Shown here: piece by piece, positions 36,024-45,637 of the stretch
How the letters are laid out: each line of letters opens with the position of its first letter
Position numbering within the stretch: position 1 is the stretch's first letter
NCBI RefSeq assembly: GCF_001431705.1
Contig: NZ_LJWX01000002.1
Coordinates: 1-64,000 of the forward strand
Length of the DNA stretch: 64,000 nucleotides
Direction of reading: 5' to 3'
DNA from: Ferrovum sp. JA12
Lineage (GTDB): Bacteria; Pseudomonadota; Gammaproteobacteria; Burkholderiales; Ferrovaceae
Program-made: the position numbers and the translations under genes
The notes under the pieces: generated by a model
What the model was told of the DNA's origin: nothing
The model's input: only the letters and a program-made list of their open reading frames with translations
The model's database searches: none

Positions 36024-37625
36024 TTAGTCGATATAGTCATAACCTGGTAGGGTTAAGAACTCTACAAAATGATCAGAGGTGGTTAACTCGTCAAACATTT
36101 TGGCGGCATCATCATACTTACCCTTGGCATATTGTGCGTCACCCAACTCTTCCTTGATTTTGGTGAGTTCTAAAGGAAGTAAATCGCGGAATAGTTCATT
36201 GGTGACTTTACGACCATCAGCTAAGACGCCATGGGGAGAGCGAATCCATTGCCAAATTTGTGCCCGAGAAATCTCTGCTGTGGCAGCGTCCTCCATCAGG
36301 TTATGAATCGGAACGCATCCCATACCAGCCAACCATGACCCTAAATACTGTAGGCCAATGTTGATATTCATACGTAAACCCTCTTCCGTAATTGGGCCGC
36401 GGGGTGCAAAGTTCAACAAATCCTCGGCAGTACTGTTCACATCCTCGCGTTGACGTGAGATTTGGTTAGGAGTTGTCATGTGTTGATTAAAGACTTCCAT
36501 GGCAACCGGAACCAATCCAGGGTGTGCTACCCAGGTACCATCATAACCATCCGTTGCTTCCCGAGTTTTATCTTCACGAACCTTGGTGAGAGCAGCTTCA
36601 TTTGCGGCTTCATTATTTTTAATGGGAATTTGTGCTGCCATACCACCCATTGCAAAAGCACCGCGTTTATGGCAGGTTTTAACTAATAGCAAGGCATAGG
36701 CACGCATGAAAGGGGAGGTCATGGTGACCAAATTACGATCCGCTAAAATAAAGTTGGGATCCTTACGGAATTTTTTAATACAACTGAAGATATAGTCCCA
36801 ACGACCTGAGTTTAATCCGGCACTATGATCTTTTAATTCGTAAAGAATTTCATCCATTTCAAAGGTTGCTAGAACGGTTTCTATGAGTACCGTGGCTTTA
36901 ATGGTACCAATTGGTAAACCCAAGGCATGTTGTGCTGCCACAAAAATATCGTTCCACAAACGAGCCTCAAGATGGCTTTCCATCTTAGGTAGGTAAAAAT
37001 AGGGGCCGCTACCACGGGACAACAGATTTTTTGCGTTATGGAAAAAATACAAAGCAAAATCAAAGATCCCCCCTGAAATGGGTTTGCCATCGATTAAAAT
37101 ATGTTTTTCATTTAAATGCCAGCCACGGGGGCGCACGAAGAGAACCGCTGGCTGGTCATTGAGCTTATATTGTTTTCCCTCTGGACTCGTGAATTCAATA
37201 GTTCGGTTAATGGCATCACGGATATTAATTTGTCCGCGTACAGAGTTATCCCAAGTGGGAGTAGTGGAATCTTCGAAATCCGCCATAAATACTTTAGCGC
37301 CACAATTTAACGCATTGATCACCATTTTTCTGTCGGTAGGCCCCGTGATTTCTACTCGACGATCTTGGATATCAGCAGGACAGGGGGCTACTTTCCAATC
37401 CCCTGCCCGAATATGAGCGGTATCAGGATTAAAATCAGGGCGTATACCACGGTCAAACTCCTGTTGACGTTTTTCTCGTTGAGCGAGTAGTTCTTGACGA
37501 CGTGGTTCAAATTGGCGGCTTAGGTTAGCCAAAAAAGCTAACGCTTCAGCGCTGAGAATAGACTCGAAATCAGGATGTATCGGTGCGGTAATACTCAGGC
37601 CTTGTGGCCAAAGGGATGTGTTCAT
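36024..37625 (-). CDS. aceB: Malate synthase A
   Basis: 533 residues from ATG 37625, chosen because GAGG precedes it and it gives the normal length. Condenses glyoxylate with acetyl-CoA to malate. Family blocks: [17 protein letters not shown] (metal and glyoxylate site), [53 protein letters not shown] and the C-terminal ASP-containing block [18 protein letters not shown]. It lies downstream of aceA on the same strand but is separated by a terminator, so expression may be partly independent. Confidence 0.97.
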   Translation of the reverse strand: MNTSLWPQGLSITAPIHPDFESILSAEALAFLANLSRQFEPRRQELLAQREKRQQEFDRGIRPDFNPDTAHIRAGDWKVAPCPADIQDRRVEITGPTDRKMVINALNCGAKVFMADFEDSTTPTWDNSVRGQINIRDAINRTIEFTSPEGKQYKLNDQPAVLFVRPRGWHLNEKHILIDGKPISGGIFDFALYFFHNAKNLLSRGSGPYFYLPKMESHLEARLWNDIFVAAQHALGLPIGTIKATVLIETVLATFEMDEILYELKDHSAGLNSGRWDYIFSCIKKFRKDPNFILADRNLVTMTSPFMRAYALLLVKTCHKRGAFAMGGMAAQIPIKNNEAANEAALTKVREDKTREATDGYDGTWVAHPGLVPVAMEVFNQHMTTPNQISRQREDVNSTAEDLLNFAPRGPITEEGLRMNINIGLQYLGSWLAGMGCVPIHNLMEDAATAEISRAQIWQWIRSPHGVLADGRKVTNELFRDLLPLELTKIKEELGDAQYAKGKYDDAAKMFDELTTSDHFVEFLTLPGYDYID

Positions 37626-37700
37626 AATAGCCTCATTTAAGAACGATAAGATCAAATAACAAATAAGTATAAGGTAAAGTGATAAGACAGGAAAGAAGCG

Positions 37701-37737
37701 AAAAAAATCCTACCTCAGGATCACCAAGGCAGGATTT
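37701..37737 (-). terminator. Rho-independent terminator after aceA
   Basis: On the minus strand AAATCCTGCCT pairs with AGGTAGGATTT (one mismatch) around an 11-nt loop, followed immediately by a T7 run. It lies 27 bp past the aceA stop and upstream of aceB, so it would reduce or block readthrough from aceA to aceB. Confidence 0.8.
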
Positions 37738-37763
37738 CCTCCTACACACATCTACTCAGCGCA

Positions 37764-39047
37764 TTAAATTAATGGAATTGTTCTTCTTCGGTAGAACCGC
37801 TTAGCGCTGTAGTAGAAGACTCCCCCCCCCTGTATTACTTGCGTTACTTCGTCAAAGTAACCGGTTCCCACTTCACGTTGGTGACGGGTTGCGGTATAAC
37901 CAATTTTCTCTGCAGCAAACTCGGCTTCTTGGAGTTTGACGTAAGAGGTCATGCCGTCACGGGCATAGCCATGTGCTAAATCATACATGCCATAATTTAA
38001 CGAATGGAAACCCGCCAAGGTGATAAATTGGAATTTGTAACCCATAGCGCCTAATTCACGTTGGAATTTAGCGATCGTTGCGTCATCCAAGTGTTTTTTC
38101 CAATTAAAGGACGGTGAACAGTTATAGGCTAACATTTTATTGGGGTAGACTTTGCGAATGGCTTCGGCGAACTGGCGGGCAAACTCTAAATCAGGTTTGC
38201 CGGTTTCACACCATACCATGTCAGCAACTTCTGCATAAGCTAGTCCGCGGGCAATGGACGCTTCAAGACCGTTACGAACTCGGTAAAAGCCCTCTGCCGT
38301 TCTCTCTCCGGTACAAAAGGGTTTGTCTCTTGGATCCACATCGGAAGTTAACAAGTTAGCTGCCTCAGCATCGGTTCTGGCTAAGAGTACTGTGGGAACT
38401 CCCATAATATCGGCTGCTAATCTGGCAGCTACCAGTTTTTGCACTGCCTCTTGAGTGGGTACCAGTACTTTACCTCCTAAGTGACCACATTTTTTAGCCG
38501 CTGCCAGTTGGTCCTCAAAGTGAACACCTGCTGCCCCCGCTTCAATCATGGCTTTCATTAATTCATGTGCATTTAAGACGCCACCAAACCCTGCTTCGGC
38601 GTCAGCCACGATGGGAACATACCAATCAATATTGTTATTGCCTTCAGCAAAGTGCAGTTGGTCGGCGCGACGCAGAGTATTGTTAATTCTTTTCACTACG
38701 GTGGGTACTGAGCTCACTGCGTAAAGGCTCTGATCAGGATACATTTGTAAGGAATCATTGGCATCCCCTGCCACTTGCCAGCCAGATAAGTAAATAGCCT
38801 TAAGCCCTGCCTTAACTTGTTGCATAGCTTGATTGCCTGTGAGGGCGCCCAAGGAGTTGATATAGGGTTCGGTGGTACACATTTGCCAAAGTTTTTCTGC
38901 ACCACGGCGTGCTAGAGTGTGCTCAATCACGAGGCTACCCCGTAGACGAACTACATCCTCTGCGCTATAAGGGCGTTTAACGCCTTGCCAACGTGGGTTC
39001 TCGGCCCAATCTTTTTTCAGTTTTTGAATTTCTGCTTCAACGCTCAT
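37764..39047 (-). CDS. aceA: Isocitrate lyase
   Basis: 427 residues from ATG 39047 ([20 protein letters not shown]), behind GGGAGC. It cleaves isocitrate to glyoxylate and succinate, the first step of the glyoxylate bypass. The catalytic signature is [17 protein letters not shown] with Cys187. [10 protein letters not shown] and [13 protein letters not shown] are the Mg2+/substrate and C-terminal active-site blocks. The length is that of the short bacterial type. Its start lies 20 bp after rraA, so they form an operon. Confidence 0.97.
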   Translation of the reverse strand: MSVEAEIQKLKKDWAENPRWQGVKRPYSAEDVVRLRGSLVIEHTLARRGAEKLWQMCTTEPYINSLGALTGNQAMQQVKAGLKAIYLSGWQVAGDANDSLQMYPDQSLYAVSSVPTVVKRINNTLRRADQLHFAEGNNNIDWYVPIVADAEAGFGGVLNAHELMKAMIEAGAAGVHFEDQLAAAKKCGHLGGKVLVPTQEAVQKLVAARLAADIMGVPTVLLARTDAEAANLLTSDVDPRDKPFCTGERTAEGFYRVRNGLEASIARGLAYAEVADMVWCETGKPDLEFARQFAEAIRKVYPNKMLAYNCSPSFNWKKHLDDATIAKFQRELGAMGYKFQFITLAGFHSLNYGMYDLAHGYARDGMTSYVKLQEAEFAAEKIGYTATRHQREVGTGYFDEVTQVIQGGGVFYYSAKRFYRRRTIPLI

Positions 39048-39067
39048 GTTTATTGCTCCCAAAGTAT

Positions 39068-39559
39068 TTAGATTGACGGTTGTTCAAGTGGAGAGATGCT
39101 ACATGCCACAATGCCATCTTCATCGGCTACTACCCAATTGCCTGGAGTAAATATGACGCCGGCAAAGTTAACTGGAATGGCGGCAGTGCCTTCCCCTTTT
39201 TTTATAGATTTGCGTGGGTGCGTCCCAATTGCTTGCAAACCAATGGGCATATTGGCAATGGCTTCAGAATCTCGTATACAGCCATACACAATAATGCCTG
39301 CCCAGCCCTGAGTGATGGCAAGTTCTGCCAATTGATCACCCACCAAGGCACAACGAAGGGATCCGCCTCCGTCAACCACTAGTACACGGCCATGGCCTGG
39401 GGTTTCCAAGGTGGCGCGTACGAGGGTATTGTCTTCGAACACTTTTACTGTCGCAATTTGACCGTGAAACGATGTTGAGCCACCGTAGTTATAAAACATA
39501 GGTTCAGCCACTAAAGCCCTTTCACCTAATTCGTCGCATAAATCAGCGGTACTGATCAT
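39068..39559 (-). CDS. rraA: RraA-like protein (RNase E regulator / 4-hydroxy-4-methyl-2-oxoglutarate aldolase family)
   Basis: 163 residues from ATG 39559 ([17 protein letters not shown]), behind AAGGAT. The RraA/HMG-aldolase fold signature is visible: [39 protein letters not shown], with the Arg and Asp of G-C-I-R-D used by the aldolases for metal and pyruvate binding. Both an RNase E-inhibitory role and a class II aldolase/oxaloacetate decarboxylase activity are known in the family. Cotranscription with isocitrate lyase makes a central-carbon role worth considering. Confidence 0.88.
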   Translation of the reverse strand: MISTADLCDELGERALVAEPMFYNYGGSTSFHGQIATVKVFEDNTLVRATLETPGHGRVLVVDGGGSLRCALVGDQLAELAITQGWAGIIVYGCIRDSEAIANMPIGLQAIGTHPRKSIKKGEGTAAIPVNFAGVIFTPGNWVVADEDGIVACSISPLEQPSI

Positions 39560-39579
39560 TTCACTATCCTTGTACAATA

Positions 39580-39611
39580 GGGAAGGAAAAAATGTTAAAT
39601 TTTTCCTTCCC
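39580..39611 (-). promoter_or_regulatory. 12-bp perfect leader hairpin upstream of rraA-aceA
   Basis: GGGAAGGAAAAA (39580-39591) and TTTTTCCTTCCC (39600-39611) form a perfect 12-bp stem with an 8-nt loop, ending 20 bp upstream of the rraA start. If transcription starts in the AT-rich palindrome above it, the hairpin lies in the mRNA leader. It could be an operator, an mRNA stabiliser or a translation-control element. Confidence 0.55.
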
Positions 39612-39625
39612 GAAGTGGTTTGTAA

Positions 39626-39640
39626 TATATATCATATATA
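39626..39640. promoter_or_regulatory. Palindromic divergent promoter region, rraA-aceA / icd
   Basis: TATATAT-C-ATATATA is a 15-bp perfect palindrome in the 124-bp space between divergent rraA and icd. On the minus strand, TTGTGT about 18 bp upstream of TATATT offers a plausible -35/-10 pair. On the plus strand, AT-rich -10-like hexamers overlap the same bases. Firing of the two promoters could therefore be mutually exclusive. A GGAGGA ribosome binding site precedes icd. Confidence 0.45.
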
Positions 39641-39683
39641 AGACATAGGACACAAGTTTTTTTATTTTGGAGGATTATCTGTC

Positions 39684-40922
39684 ATGTATCAGCATATTAA
39701 AATCCCAAGCGTTGGCGAAAAAATCACTGTTAAATCAGATGGTTCCTTAAATGTACCCGATCACCCTATTATTTCTTTCTTAGAAGGTGATGGCACCGGC
39801 GTCGATATTACCCCTGTGATGAAAGCGGTGGTTGATGCGGCGGTTGAGAAGAGTTACGGTGACAAAAGAAAGATAGCCTGGATGGAAGTTTATGCTGGCG
39901 AGAAGTCTGTTCGTATCTATGGCGATAATGTATGGCTCCCCGAAGAAACTTTAGAGGTGGTCAGGGATTATGTGGTCTCTATTAAAGGTCCTTTAACCAC
40001 GCCAGTGGGCGGAGGAATTCGTTCTATTAATGTAGCCCTCAGGCAACAGTTGGATTTATATATTTGCTTACGTCCTGTGCGCTGGTTTACAGGGGTTCCA
40101 AGCCCGGTTAAAGAGCCCCATAAAACGGATATGGTAATTTTTAGGGAAAACTCTGAGGATATTTACGCGGGGATTGAGTGGGAAGCGAAATCACCTGAAG
40201 CCATTAAATTGATTGAGTTTCTACAAAAAGAAATGAAGGTCTCAGCGATCCGTTTCCCCGTGACTTCAGGGATTGGGATTAAACCTATCTCGCAAGAGGG
40301 AACAGAACGCATTATGCGTAAAGCGGTTCAGTATGCCATTGATAACCATCGTCGTTCGGTCACGATCGTGCATAAGGGTAATATCATGAAATATACTGAA
40401 GGCGCCTTTAAAAACTGGGCCTATGCTCTTTGTCAAAGAGAGTTTGGTGCTGAGTTACTAGACGGCGGTCCTTGGATGAAGTTACCTAACGGTGTAGTGA
40501 TTAAAGATGTGATTGCTGATGCGTTTTTACAACAAATTTTATTGCGTCCTGATGAATATGATGTGATTACCACCATGAATCTGAATGGGGATTATATATC
40601 CGATGCCCTTGCAGCGCAGGTGGGAGGAATTGGGATTGCCCCCGGTGCTAATTTGTCTGACACCGTTGCCATGTTTGAGGCGACCCATGGCACTGCTCCT
40701 AAGTATGCCGGCAAAGACTACGTTAACCCAGGTTCTCTCATTTTGTCCGCAGAGATGATGCTACGTCATATGGGATGGGTTGAGGCGGCTGATTTGATTA
40801 TTCATTCTATGGAGAAAACCATTGCTGCGAAAACCGTCACCTATGACTTTGCCCGTCAGATGGCGGGGGCCACGCAGTTATCCTGCTCCGGCTTTGGTCA
40901 GGCAATGATATCGCACATGTAG
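39684..40922 (+). CDS. icd: NADP-dependent isocitrate dehydrogenase
   Basis: 412 residues, homodimeric E. coli-type. It oxidises isocitrate to 2-oxoglutarate and competes with isocitrate lyase for substrate. The substrate loop [23 protein letters not shown] contains Ser114, the residue phosphorylated by AceK in enteric bacteria. YAGIEWEA and [23 protein letters not shown] with [21 protein letters not shown] are the catalytic and cofactor blocks. No aceK gene is in the window. Divergent from rraA-aceA. Confidence 0.97.
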   Translation: MYQHIKIPSVGEKITVKSDGSLNVPDHPIISFLEGDGTGVDITPVMKAVVDAAVEKSYGDKRKIAWMEVYAGEKSVRIYGDNVWLPEETLEVVRDYVVSIKGPLTTPVGGGIRSINVALRQQLDLYICLRPVRWFTGVPSPVKEPHKTDMVIFRENSEDIYAGIEWEAKSPEAIKLIEFLQKEMKVSAIRFPVTSGIGIKPISQEGTERIMRKAVQYAIDNHRRSVTIVHKGNIMKYTEGAFKNWAYALCQREFGAELLDGGPWMKLPNGVVIKDVIADAFLQQILLRPDEYDVITTMNLNGDYISDALAAQVGGIGIAPGANLSDTVAMFEATHGTAPKYAGKDYVNPGSLILSAEMMLRHMGWVEAADLIIHSMEKTIAAKTVTYDFARQMAGATQLSCSGFGQAMISHM

Positions 40923-41625
40923 TCAATGAGAAAAAAGTAAAAAAACCGGCGTGTAACGCGAACCGTATCCTTAAGGTATTGAAATTTTAGGGATTCGACA
41001 GATCAACATGATTGGGTCTCTTCGGCGGAGCGGCTTTCGCGGGTGGCGTCCAATAACTAAAAAGTTTTTGTACACATAAGGCCTTTATGCAAACATAGGA
41101 CGTTGATATTCTATGTTTGCAGGTGGCTGCTACGCCCACAAGGGTAACAATGACCCCACTTTCAACGCTCGATACAGAAAGCTGCCATTCAACCAAGACG
41201 GCGATAGGCGTAGCTGTGTTCAAATCGAGTTAAACCACACGGCTTTCTTGGCTGAAGGTCAATCATGGAGCAGAATCGCTGTTCGAAGGGTTACGCGGGG
41301 AGAATTCTACATCAAACGTTAAGATGAATTGCGTCAATTAGACTGAGGCGGCATTGGGAAAGTTGATTTTTCTTCCGTGAAGGCTTGCCATGTATATGCG
41401 ACCAGTTGCAGCAAACTCAGCCGTGTCAAAGCCTGATCTTTGCGATACATCTCTTCAGTTCATACCGGTCACATGGTAGAGGGCACTCAAAAACTAGATT
41501 TTAAACCTGCCATTGCGGTTGTCGATCGACTACTGTTGATCGCGTGCGCGCCTCACGCGGAGTTGAGTTTTCCGAAAATCACCAAAAAAGGCTGGCAAAG
41601 ATTTCTTCATCAAAAAGATATCCTG
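40923..41625. other. Gene-poor decayed region between icd and cspA
   Basis: About 700 bases with several short open frames (for example 40987-41223 minus, 41113-41322 plus and 41440-41634 plus), none with a ribosome binding site or a recognised domain. The base composition changes along the stretch and the frames do not join into one gene. A perfect 11-bp inverted repeat sits inside it. The most likely reading is remnants of inserted DNA, but no integrase or transposase motif could be recognised. Confidence 0.4.
41088..41121. repeat. Perfect 11-bp inverted repeat in the icd-cspA gap
   Basis: TGCAAACATAG (41088-41098) and CTATGTTTGCA (41111-41121) are separated by 12 nt. No T-tract follows on either strand, so it is not a standard terminator. 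It could be a regulator site, an RNA hairpin or a recombination core from a former element. Confidence 0.5.
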
Positions 41626-41662
41626 AAAAAATAAGCCTACGAGGTAAATTTACCTTGTAGGC
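41626..41662 (-). terminator. Rho-independent terminator of cspA
   Basis: GCCTACGAGGTAAA (41635-41648) pairs with TTTACCTTGTAGGC (41649-41662), 14 bp with one G-T wobble. On the minus strand it is followed by TTATTTTTTC. It lies 86 bp past the cspA stop. Confidence 0.75.
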
Positions 41663-41747
41663 TCAATTTCTTCAACACTTTAAAGATACGGCTTGAGATT
41701 AATGCCGCTTTAAAGGCGAAAACGACTTTTCAATACATCTAGGATTA

Positions 41748-41951
41748 TTAGGCCGCTTGAATGTTAGAAGCTTGTTTTCCTTTTGGTCCTTGGGTAACTT
41801 CAAAAGACACTTTCTGACCTTCTTTTAATGTTTTAAATCCACCCATTTGAATGGCGGAAAAATGAGCGAAAAGATCTTCGCTGCCATCATCAGGAGTAAT
41901 AAAACCATAACCTTTAGAATCATTGAACCACTTCACTGTACCTGTTGCCAT
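41748..41951 (-). CDS. cspA: Cold-shock-domain RNA-binding protein
   Basis: 67 residues, a single five-stranded cold-shock OB fold. RNP1 is KGYGFI (13-18) and RNP2 is DLFAHF (26-31). Start context [14 protein letters not shown] is typical. It binds single-stranded RNA and DNA as an RNA chaperone. A leader of about 110 nt is predicted from the promoter at 42066-42093, in line with the long 5' leaders of csp genes. Which Csp paralogue it is cannot be decided. Confidence 0.95.
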   Translation of the reverse strand: MATGTVKWFNDSKGYGFITPDDGSEDLFAHFSAIQMGGFKTLKEGQKVSFEVTQGPKGKQASNIQAA

Positions 41952-42065
41952 CTTTGCTTTCCTTCAAAAAACGCTCTCAAGAGCCTTGAACATAGTTTGA
42001 TTATCAAGGCCAGCAAACGGCAATACCGGTGATGCAGACAACTTGTTACCAAACTTCCAAGTTTC

Positions 42066-42093
42066 TTTTTACGCGTTTTAGCGAAAATGTCAA
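42066..42093 (-). promoter_or_regulatory. Sigma-70 promoter of cspA
   Basis: On the minus strand a perfect TTGACA (42093-42088) stands 16 bp before TAAAAA (42071-42066). Transcription would start near 42059, leaving an mRNA leader of about 108 nt before the cspA ATG. The same 285-bp space carries the clpS upstream region and a small hairpin, GCCTC-N7-GAGGC (42129-42145). Confidence 0.6.
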
Positions 42094-42236
42094 TACTTGA
42101 ACGTAATTTTTTATCAAAAAAGTGTTACGCCTCTTGAAATGAGGCTTCTTGGCCACAACTTTTTATAAAAGCTTAAAATGGTTTAGACTAGACCAACAAA
42201 CTTAAATAAATCAGGTAATGTAGCGAATGTCATACT

Positions 42237-42551
42237 ATGGTAACTAAATATCAAGATCAATTATTAGCCGATCAACAAAAAAATAAAACGAAACCACCTT
42301 CGTTATTTAATGTCGTATTATTGAATGATGATTACACACCCATGGAATTCGTCATTCAAGTGTTACAAAAATTTTTTTCATTGGATATGGACAGCGCTAC
42401 CCGGATTATGCTCAAAGTTCATACTGAGGGGAAAGGTATTTGCGGGACCTATCCGAGAGATTTAGCTGCCACCAAAGTTAAACGCGTGCTTGATTATGCG
42501 AAGCAGCATCAACACCCATTGCAATGTGTCATGGAGGAAATAGGATCATGA
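42237..42551 (+). CDS. clpS: ATP-dependent Clp protease adaptor ClpS
   Basis: 104 residues. ClpS delivers N-degron proteins to ClpAP. The N-degron pocket is [17 protein letters not shown] (Asn30, Asp31, Asp32) with His62 in KVHTEG. The C-terminal part ends CVMEEIGS. Start ATG 42237. Its stop overlaps the clpA start (ATGA), the conserved clpS-clpA pair. Confidence 0.97.
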   Translation: MVTKYQDQLLADQQKNKTKPPSLFNVVLLNDDYTPMEFVIQVLQKFFSLDMDSATRIMLKVHTEGKGICGTYPRDLAATKVKRVLDYAKQHQHPLQCVMEEIGS

Positions 42552-44806
42552 TTGCTCAAGAGTTAGAAGTTAGTCTGCATATGGCTTTTGTGGAGGCAAG
42601 ACAAAAGCGGCATGAATTTATTACTGTCGAGCATCTATTGCTGGCCTTGATGGATAACCCCTCTGCCACAGAGGTGTTACGTGCTTGCGGAGCAAGCATT
42701 GAGGCGCTAAGGAAGGACCTGGATGGCTTTGTACAAGAACATACTCCAATTGTGGAGGGCGACGACGAAGTGGACACGCAGCCAACCCTAGGCTTTCAAC
42801 GAGTGATTCAACGGGCTATTCTTCATGTTCAGTCATCGGGTAAGAAGGAAGTAACGGGAGCCAATGTATTGGTGGCTATCTTTGGTGAAAAAGACTCCCA
42901 TGCGGTGTATTACCTTCAACAACAAGGAGTGACCCGTCTTGATGCGGTGAATTTTGTTGCGCACGGTATCGCAAAAGTTGAGGGCGCCACCCCTAAAGAA
43001 GAAATAGGTACTGAAGGGGAAGCTGAAGGACAGAGTCCTGGGGCCTTAAGTAATTTTGCTTTAAATCTGAACGCGCAAGTGGGGGCAGGTAAAATTGATC
43101 CTCTGATTGGTCGTGACAAAGAAGTGGAACGAGTCATTCAAATTCTTTGCCGTCGCCGTAAAAACAATCCTCTGTTGGTGGGTGAGGCGGGGGTTGGTAA
43201 AACGGCCATTGCTGAGGGTTTGGCATCACGTATCGTTTCGGGGGATATTCCAGAGATTCTCTCCCAGGCAACGGTTTACTCCTTGGATATGGGAGCCCTG
43301 TTGGCGGGAACTAAATACCGTGGTGATTTTGAACAACGCCTCAAGGCAGTATTAAAACAACTGCAAGAGGATCCTAACAGTATTTTATTTATCGATGAAA
43401 TTCATACGCTAATTGGTGCAGGAGCAGCCTCTGGGGGGACTTTGGATGCATCCAATCTTCTTAAGCCGGCTCTCTCGAAGGGTAGCTTAAGATGCATAGG
43501 AGCCACCACCTACACAGAATATCGAGGTATTTTTGAGAAGGATCACGCACTATCAAGACGTTTCCAGAAAATTGATGTGGTGGAACCTTCCATTGAAGAA
43601 ACGGTACAAATTCTAAAAGGGCTGAAAACGCGTTTTGAGAAACACCATGGTATCCGTTACTCAGAAACAGCCCTGTCCTCTGCCGCTGAATTGTCAGCAA
43701 GGTTTATTAATGATCGTCATTTGCCCGACAAAGCCATTGATGTGATCGATGAGGCGGGTGCTGCTCAACGTATACTCCCTAAGTCAAAACAACGAAAAGT
43801 CATTGGCAAATCAGAAATTGAGGATATTGTGGCGAAAATTGCTCGTATTCCGCCCCGTAATATTTCCAACGATGATCGCAGTGCTTTGAAAACCTTAGAT
43901 CGTGATTTAAAATCCGTGGTCTTTGGCCAAGATCGAGCCATTGAAGCCTTAGCAGCTGCCATCAAAATGGCCAGAAGCGGCCTGGGAAACCCACAAAAAC
44001 CGATTGGCTCCTTCTTGTTCTCAGGACCCACAGGAGTGGGTAAAACTGAAGTAGCAAGACAATTGGCCTATACCCTTGGCGTAGAGTTGATACGCTTTGA
44101 TATGTCTGAGTACATGGAGCCTCATGCGGTATCCCGATTAATTGGTGCGCCTCCAGGATATGTGGGCTTTGATCAAGGAGGTCAGTTAACGGAGGCGATT
44201 ACCAAACATCCTTATTCAGTGTTATTGTTAGATGAGATTGAGAAAGCTCACCCGGATATATATAACATCTTGCTCCAGGTAATGGATCATGGGACCCTCA
44301 CTGATAATAATGGCCGACGTGCTGATTTTAGAAATACTGTGATTATCATGACCACTAATGCAGGAGCTCAAATATTAACGAAAAACACTCTTGGTTTTGT
44401 GGAAAATAAAAGTCAGGGTGATGAGATGGCTGATATTAAACGTCTCTTTACTCCTGAGTTCAGAAATCGTATTGATGCCATTATCTCCTTTGCTCCCTTA
44501 GATAAGCATGTCATTTTGCGTGTGGTGGATAAGTTCTTAATGCAATTAGAAAGTCAACTGCAGGAAAAACGCGTAGAAGTGAATTTTACCGATAAGCTGT
44601 GCGAGCATTTGTCAGAGAAGGGCTTTGATCCTCTGATGGGAGCAAGACCTATGGCACGCTTAATTCAAGACACTATTCGTCGCGCTCTGGCCGATGAGCT
44701 ACTGTTTGGTCGTTTGTCTGGTGGTGGGAAAGTCACTATTGATATTGATCAAGAAGGACAAGTTCAGCTGCGTTTTGATGAAACTGAGGAAGTAGGGGTA
44801 AATTGA
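42548..44806 (+). CDS. clpA: ATP-dependent Clp protease ATP-binding subunit ClpA
   Basis: 752 residues from ATG 42548 ([14 protein letters not shown]). The N domain has two Clp_N repeats. The two AAA+ modules have Walker A GEAGVGKT and GPTGVGKT, Walker B ILFIDEIH and [13 protein letters not shown]. The ClpP-binding loop is around the second module (the I-G-F/L type tripeptide was not pinned down here). It unfolds substrates for ClpP, which is not in this window. Converges with thyA 13 bp away. Confidence 0.97.
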   Translation: MIAQELEVSLHMAFVEARQKRHEFITVEHLLLALMDNPSATEVLRACGASIEALRKDLDGFVQEHTPIVEGDDEVDTQPTLGFQRVIQRAILHVQSSGKKEVTGANVLVAIFGEKDSHAVYYLQQQGVTRLDAVNFVAHGIAKVEGATPKEEIGTEGEAEGQSPGALSNFALNLNAQVGAGKIDPLIGRDKEVERVIQILCRRRKNNPLLVGEAGVGKTAIAEGLASRIVSGDIPEILSQATVYSLDMGALLAGTKYRGDFEQRLKAVLKQLQEDPNSILFIDEIHTLIGAGAASGGTLDASNLLKPALSKGSLRCIGATTYTEYRGIFEKDHALSRRFQKIDVVEPSIEETVQILKGLKTRFEKHHGIRYSETALSSAAELSARFINDRHLPDKAIDVIDEAGAAQRILPKSKQRKVIGKSEIEDIVAKIARIPPRNISNDDRSALKTLDRDLKSVVFGQDRAIEALAAAIKMARSGLGNPQKPIGSFLFSGPTGVGKTEVARQLAYTLGVELIRFDMSEYMEPHAVSRLIGAPPGYVGFDQGGQLTEAITKHPYSVLLLDEIEKAHPDIYNILLQVMDHGTLTDNNGRRADFRNTVIIMTTNAGAQILTKNTLGFVENKSQGDEMADIKRLFTPEFRNRIDAIISFAPLDKHVILRVVDKFLMQLESQLQEKRVEVNFTDKLCEHLSEKGFDPLMGARPMARLIQDTIRRALADELLFGRLSGGGKVTIDIDQEGQVQLRFDETEEVGVN

Positions 44807-44819
44807 TAGGCGATTTATC

Positions 44820-45614
44820 TTAAACAGCCACTGCCATGGCTATATGCGGATGGCAGTGGTAGTTGTGTATAACAAAGTCCTCAAATCGGTAATCAAAAAT
44901 TGACTCTGGACGACGCTTGATTTCTAAAGTTGGGAGAGGGTAAGGCTCTCGTTTCAATTGTTCTTTAATAGCGCTCACATGATTGGTATAGATGTGGCAA
45001 TCCCCCCCCGTCCAGACAAACTCACCTACCTCTAAATGACATTGTTGTGCCATCATATGCGTAAGTAAAGCGTAGGAGGCAATATTAAAGGGGACGCCTA
45101 AGCCTGCATCGGCTGAGCGCTGATAGAGTTGGCAAGAGAGTTTTCCATCGGCCACATAAAATTGAAACAGTAAATGGCAGGGAGGAAGAGCCATATTTCC
45201 TACCTCACCTACGTTCCAAGCTGATACGATGAGGCGCCGAGAGTCGGGGTTGGTATTGATTTGTTCAACCACTTGGCTGATCTGATCTATGACTCTCCCG
45301 TCAGCGCATTGCCATTGACGCCATTGTTTACCATATACGGGGCCAAGATTCCCTTTCTCATCAGCCCATTCATCCCAAATGCTGACACCATTTTCTTTGA
45401 GGTATCGGATGTTGGTATCTCCGGATAAAAACCAGACTAATTCATGAATGATAGAGCGTAAGTGGAGTTTTTTTGTGGTCACGAGGGGGAAGCCCTGGCT
45501 TAAATTAAAGCGCATCTGATAGCCGAAGGTGCTAAGGGTGCCTGTTCCGGTACGATCAGTTTTGCTTGTACCGTTGTCTAAAATATGTTGTAAAAAATCT
45601 AAATACGCTCTCAT
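44820..45614 (-). CDS. thyA: Thymidylate synthase ThyA
   Basis: 264 residues, the E. coli-type length. Methylates dUMP to dTMP with methylene-tetrahydrofolate. Nucleophile Cys146 is in [13 protein letters not shown]. Other blocks are [16 protein letters not shown] (phosphate-binding Arg), [21 protein letters not shown] and the C-terminal HIAMAVAV, which matches the closing tail. The start [12 protein letters not shown] lies 23 bp from the divergent aminopeptidase start. Confidence 0.97.
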   Translation of the reverse strand: MRAYLDFLQHILDNGTSKTDRTGTGTLSTFGYQMRFNLSQGFPLVTTKKLHLRSIIHELVWFLSGDTNIRYLKENGVSIWDEWADEKGNLGPVYGKQWRQWQCADGRVIDQISQVVEQINTNPDSRRLIVSAWNVGEVGNMALPPCHLLFQFYVADGKLSCQLYQRSADAGLGVPFNIASYALLTHMMAQQCHLEVGEFVWTGGDCHIYTNHVSAIKEQLKREPYPLPTLEIKRRPESIFDYRFEDFVIHNYHCHPHIAMAVAV

Positions 45615-45637
45615 TACATCATGATAACATCATCTTT

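Noticed and set aside
36079-37416. Several plus-strand open frames of 60-112 codons over aceB
   Set aside because: Antisense to a fully conserved malate synthase gene and without any supporting signal.
40987-41634. Three short open frames in the icd-cspA gap as genes
   Set aside because: No start signals, no recognised domains and mutual overlap on both strands.
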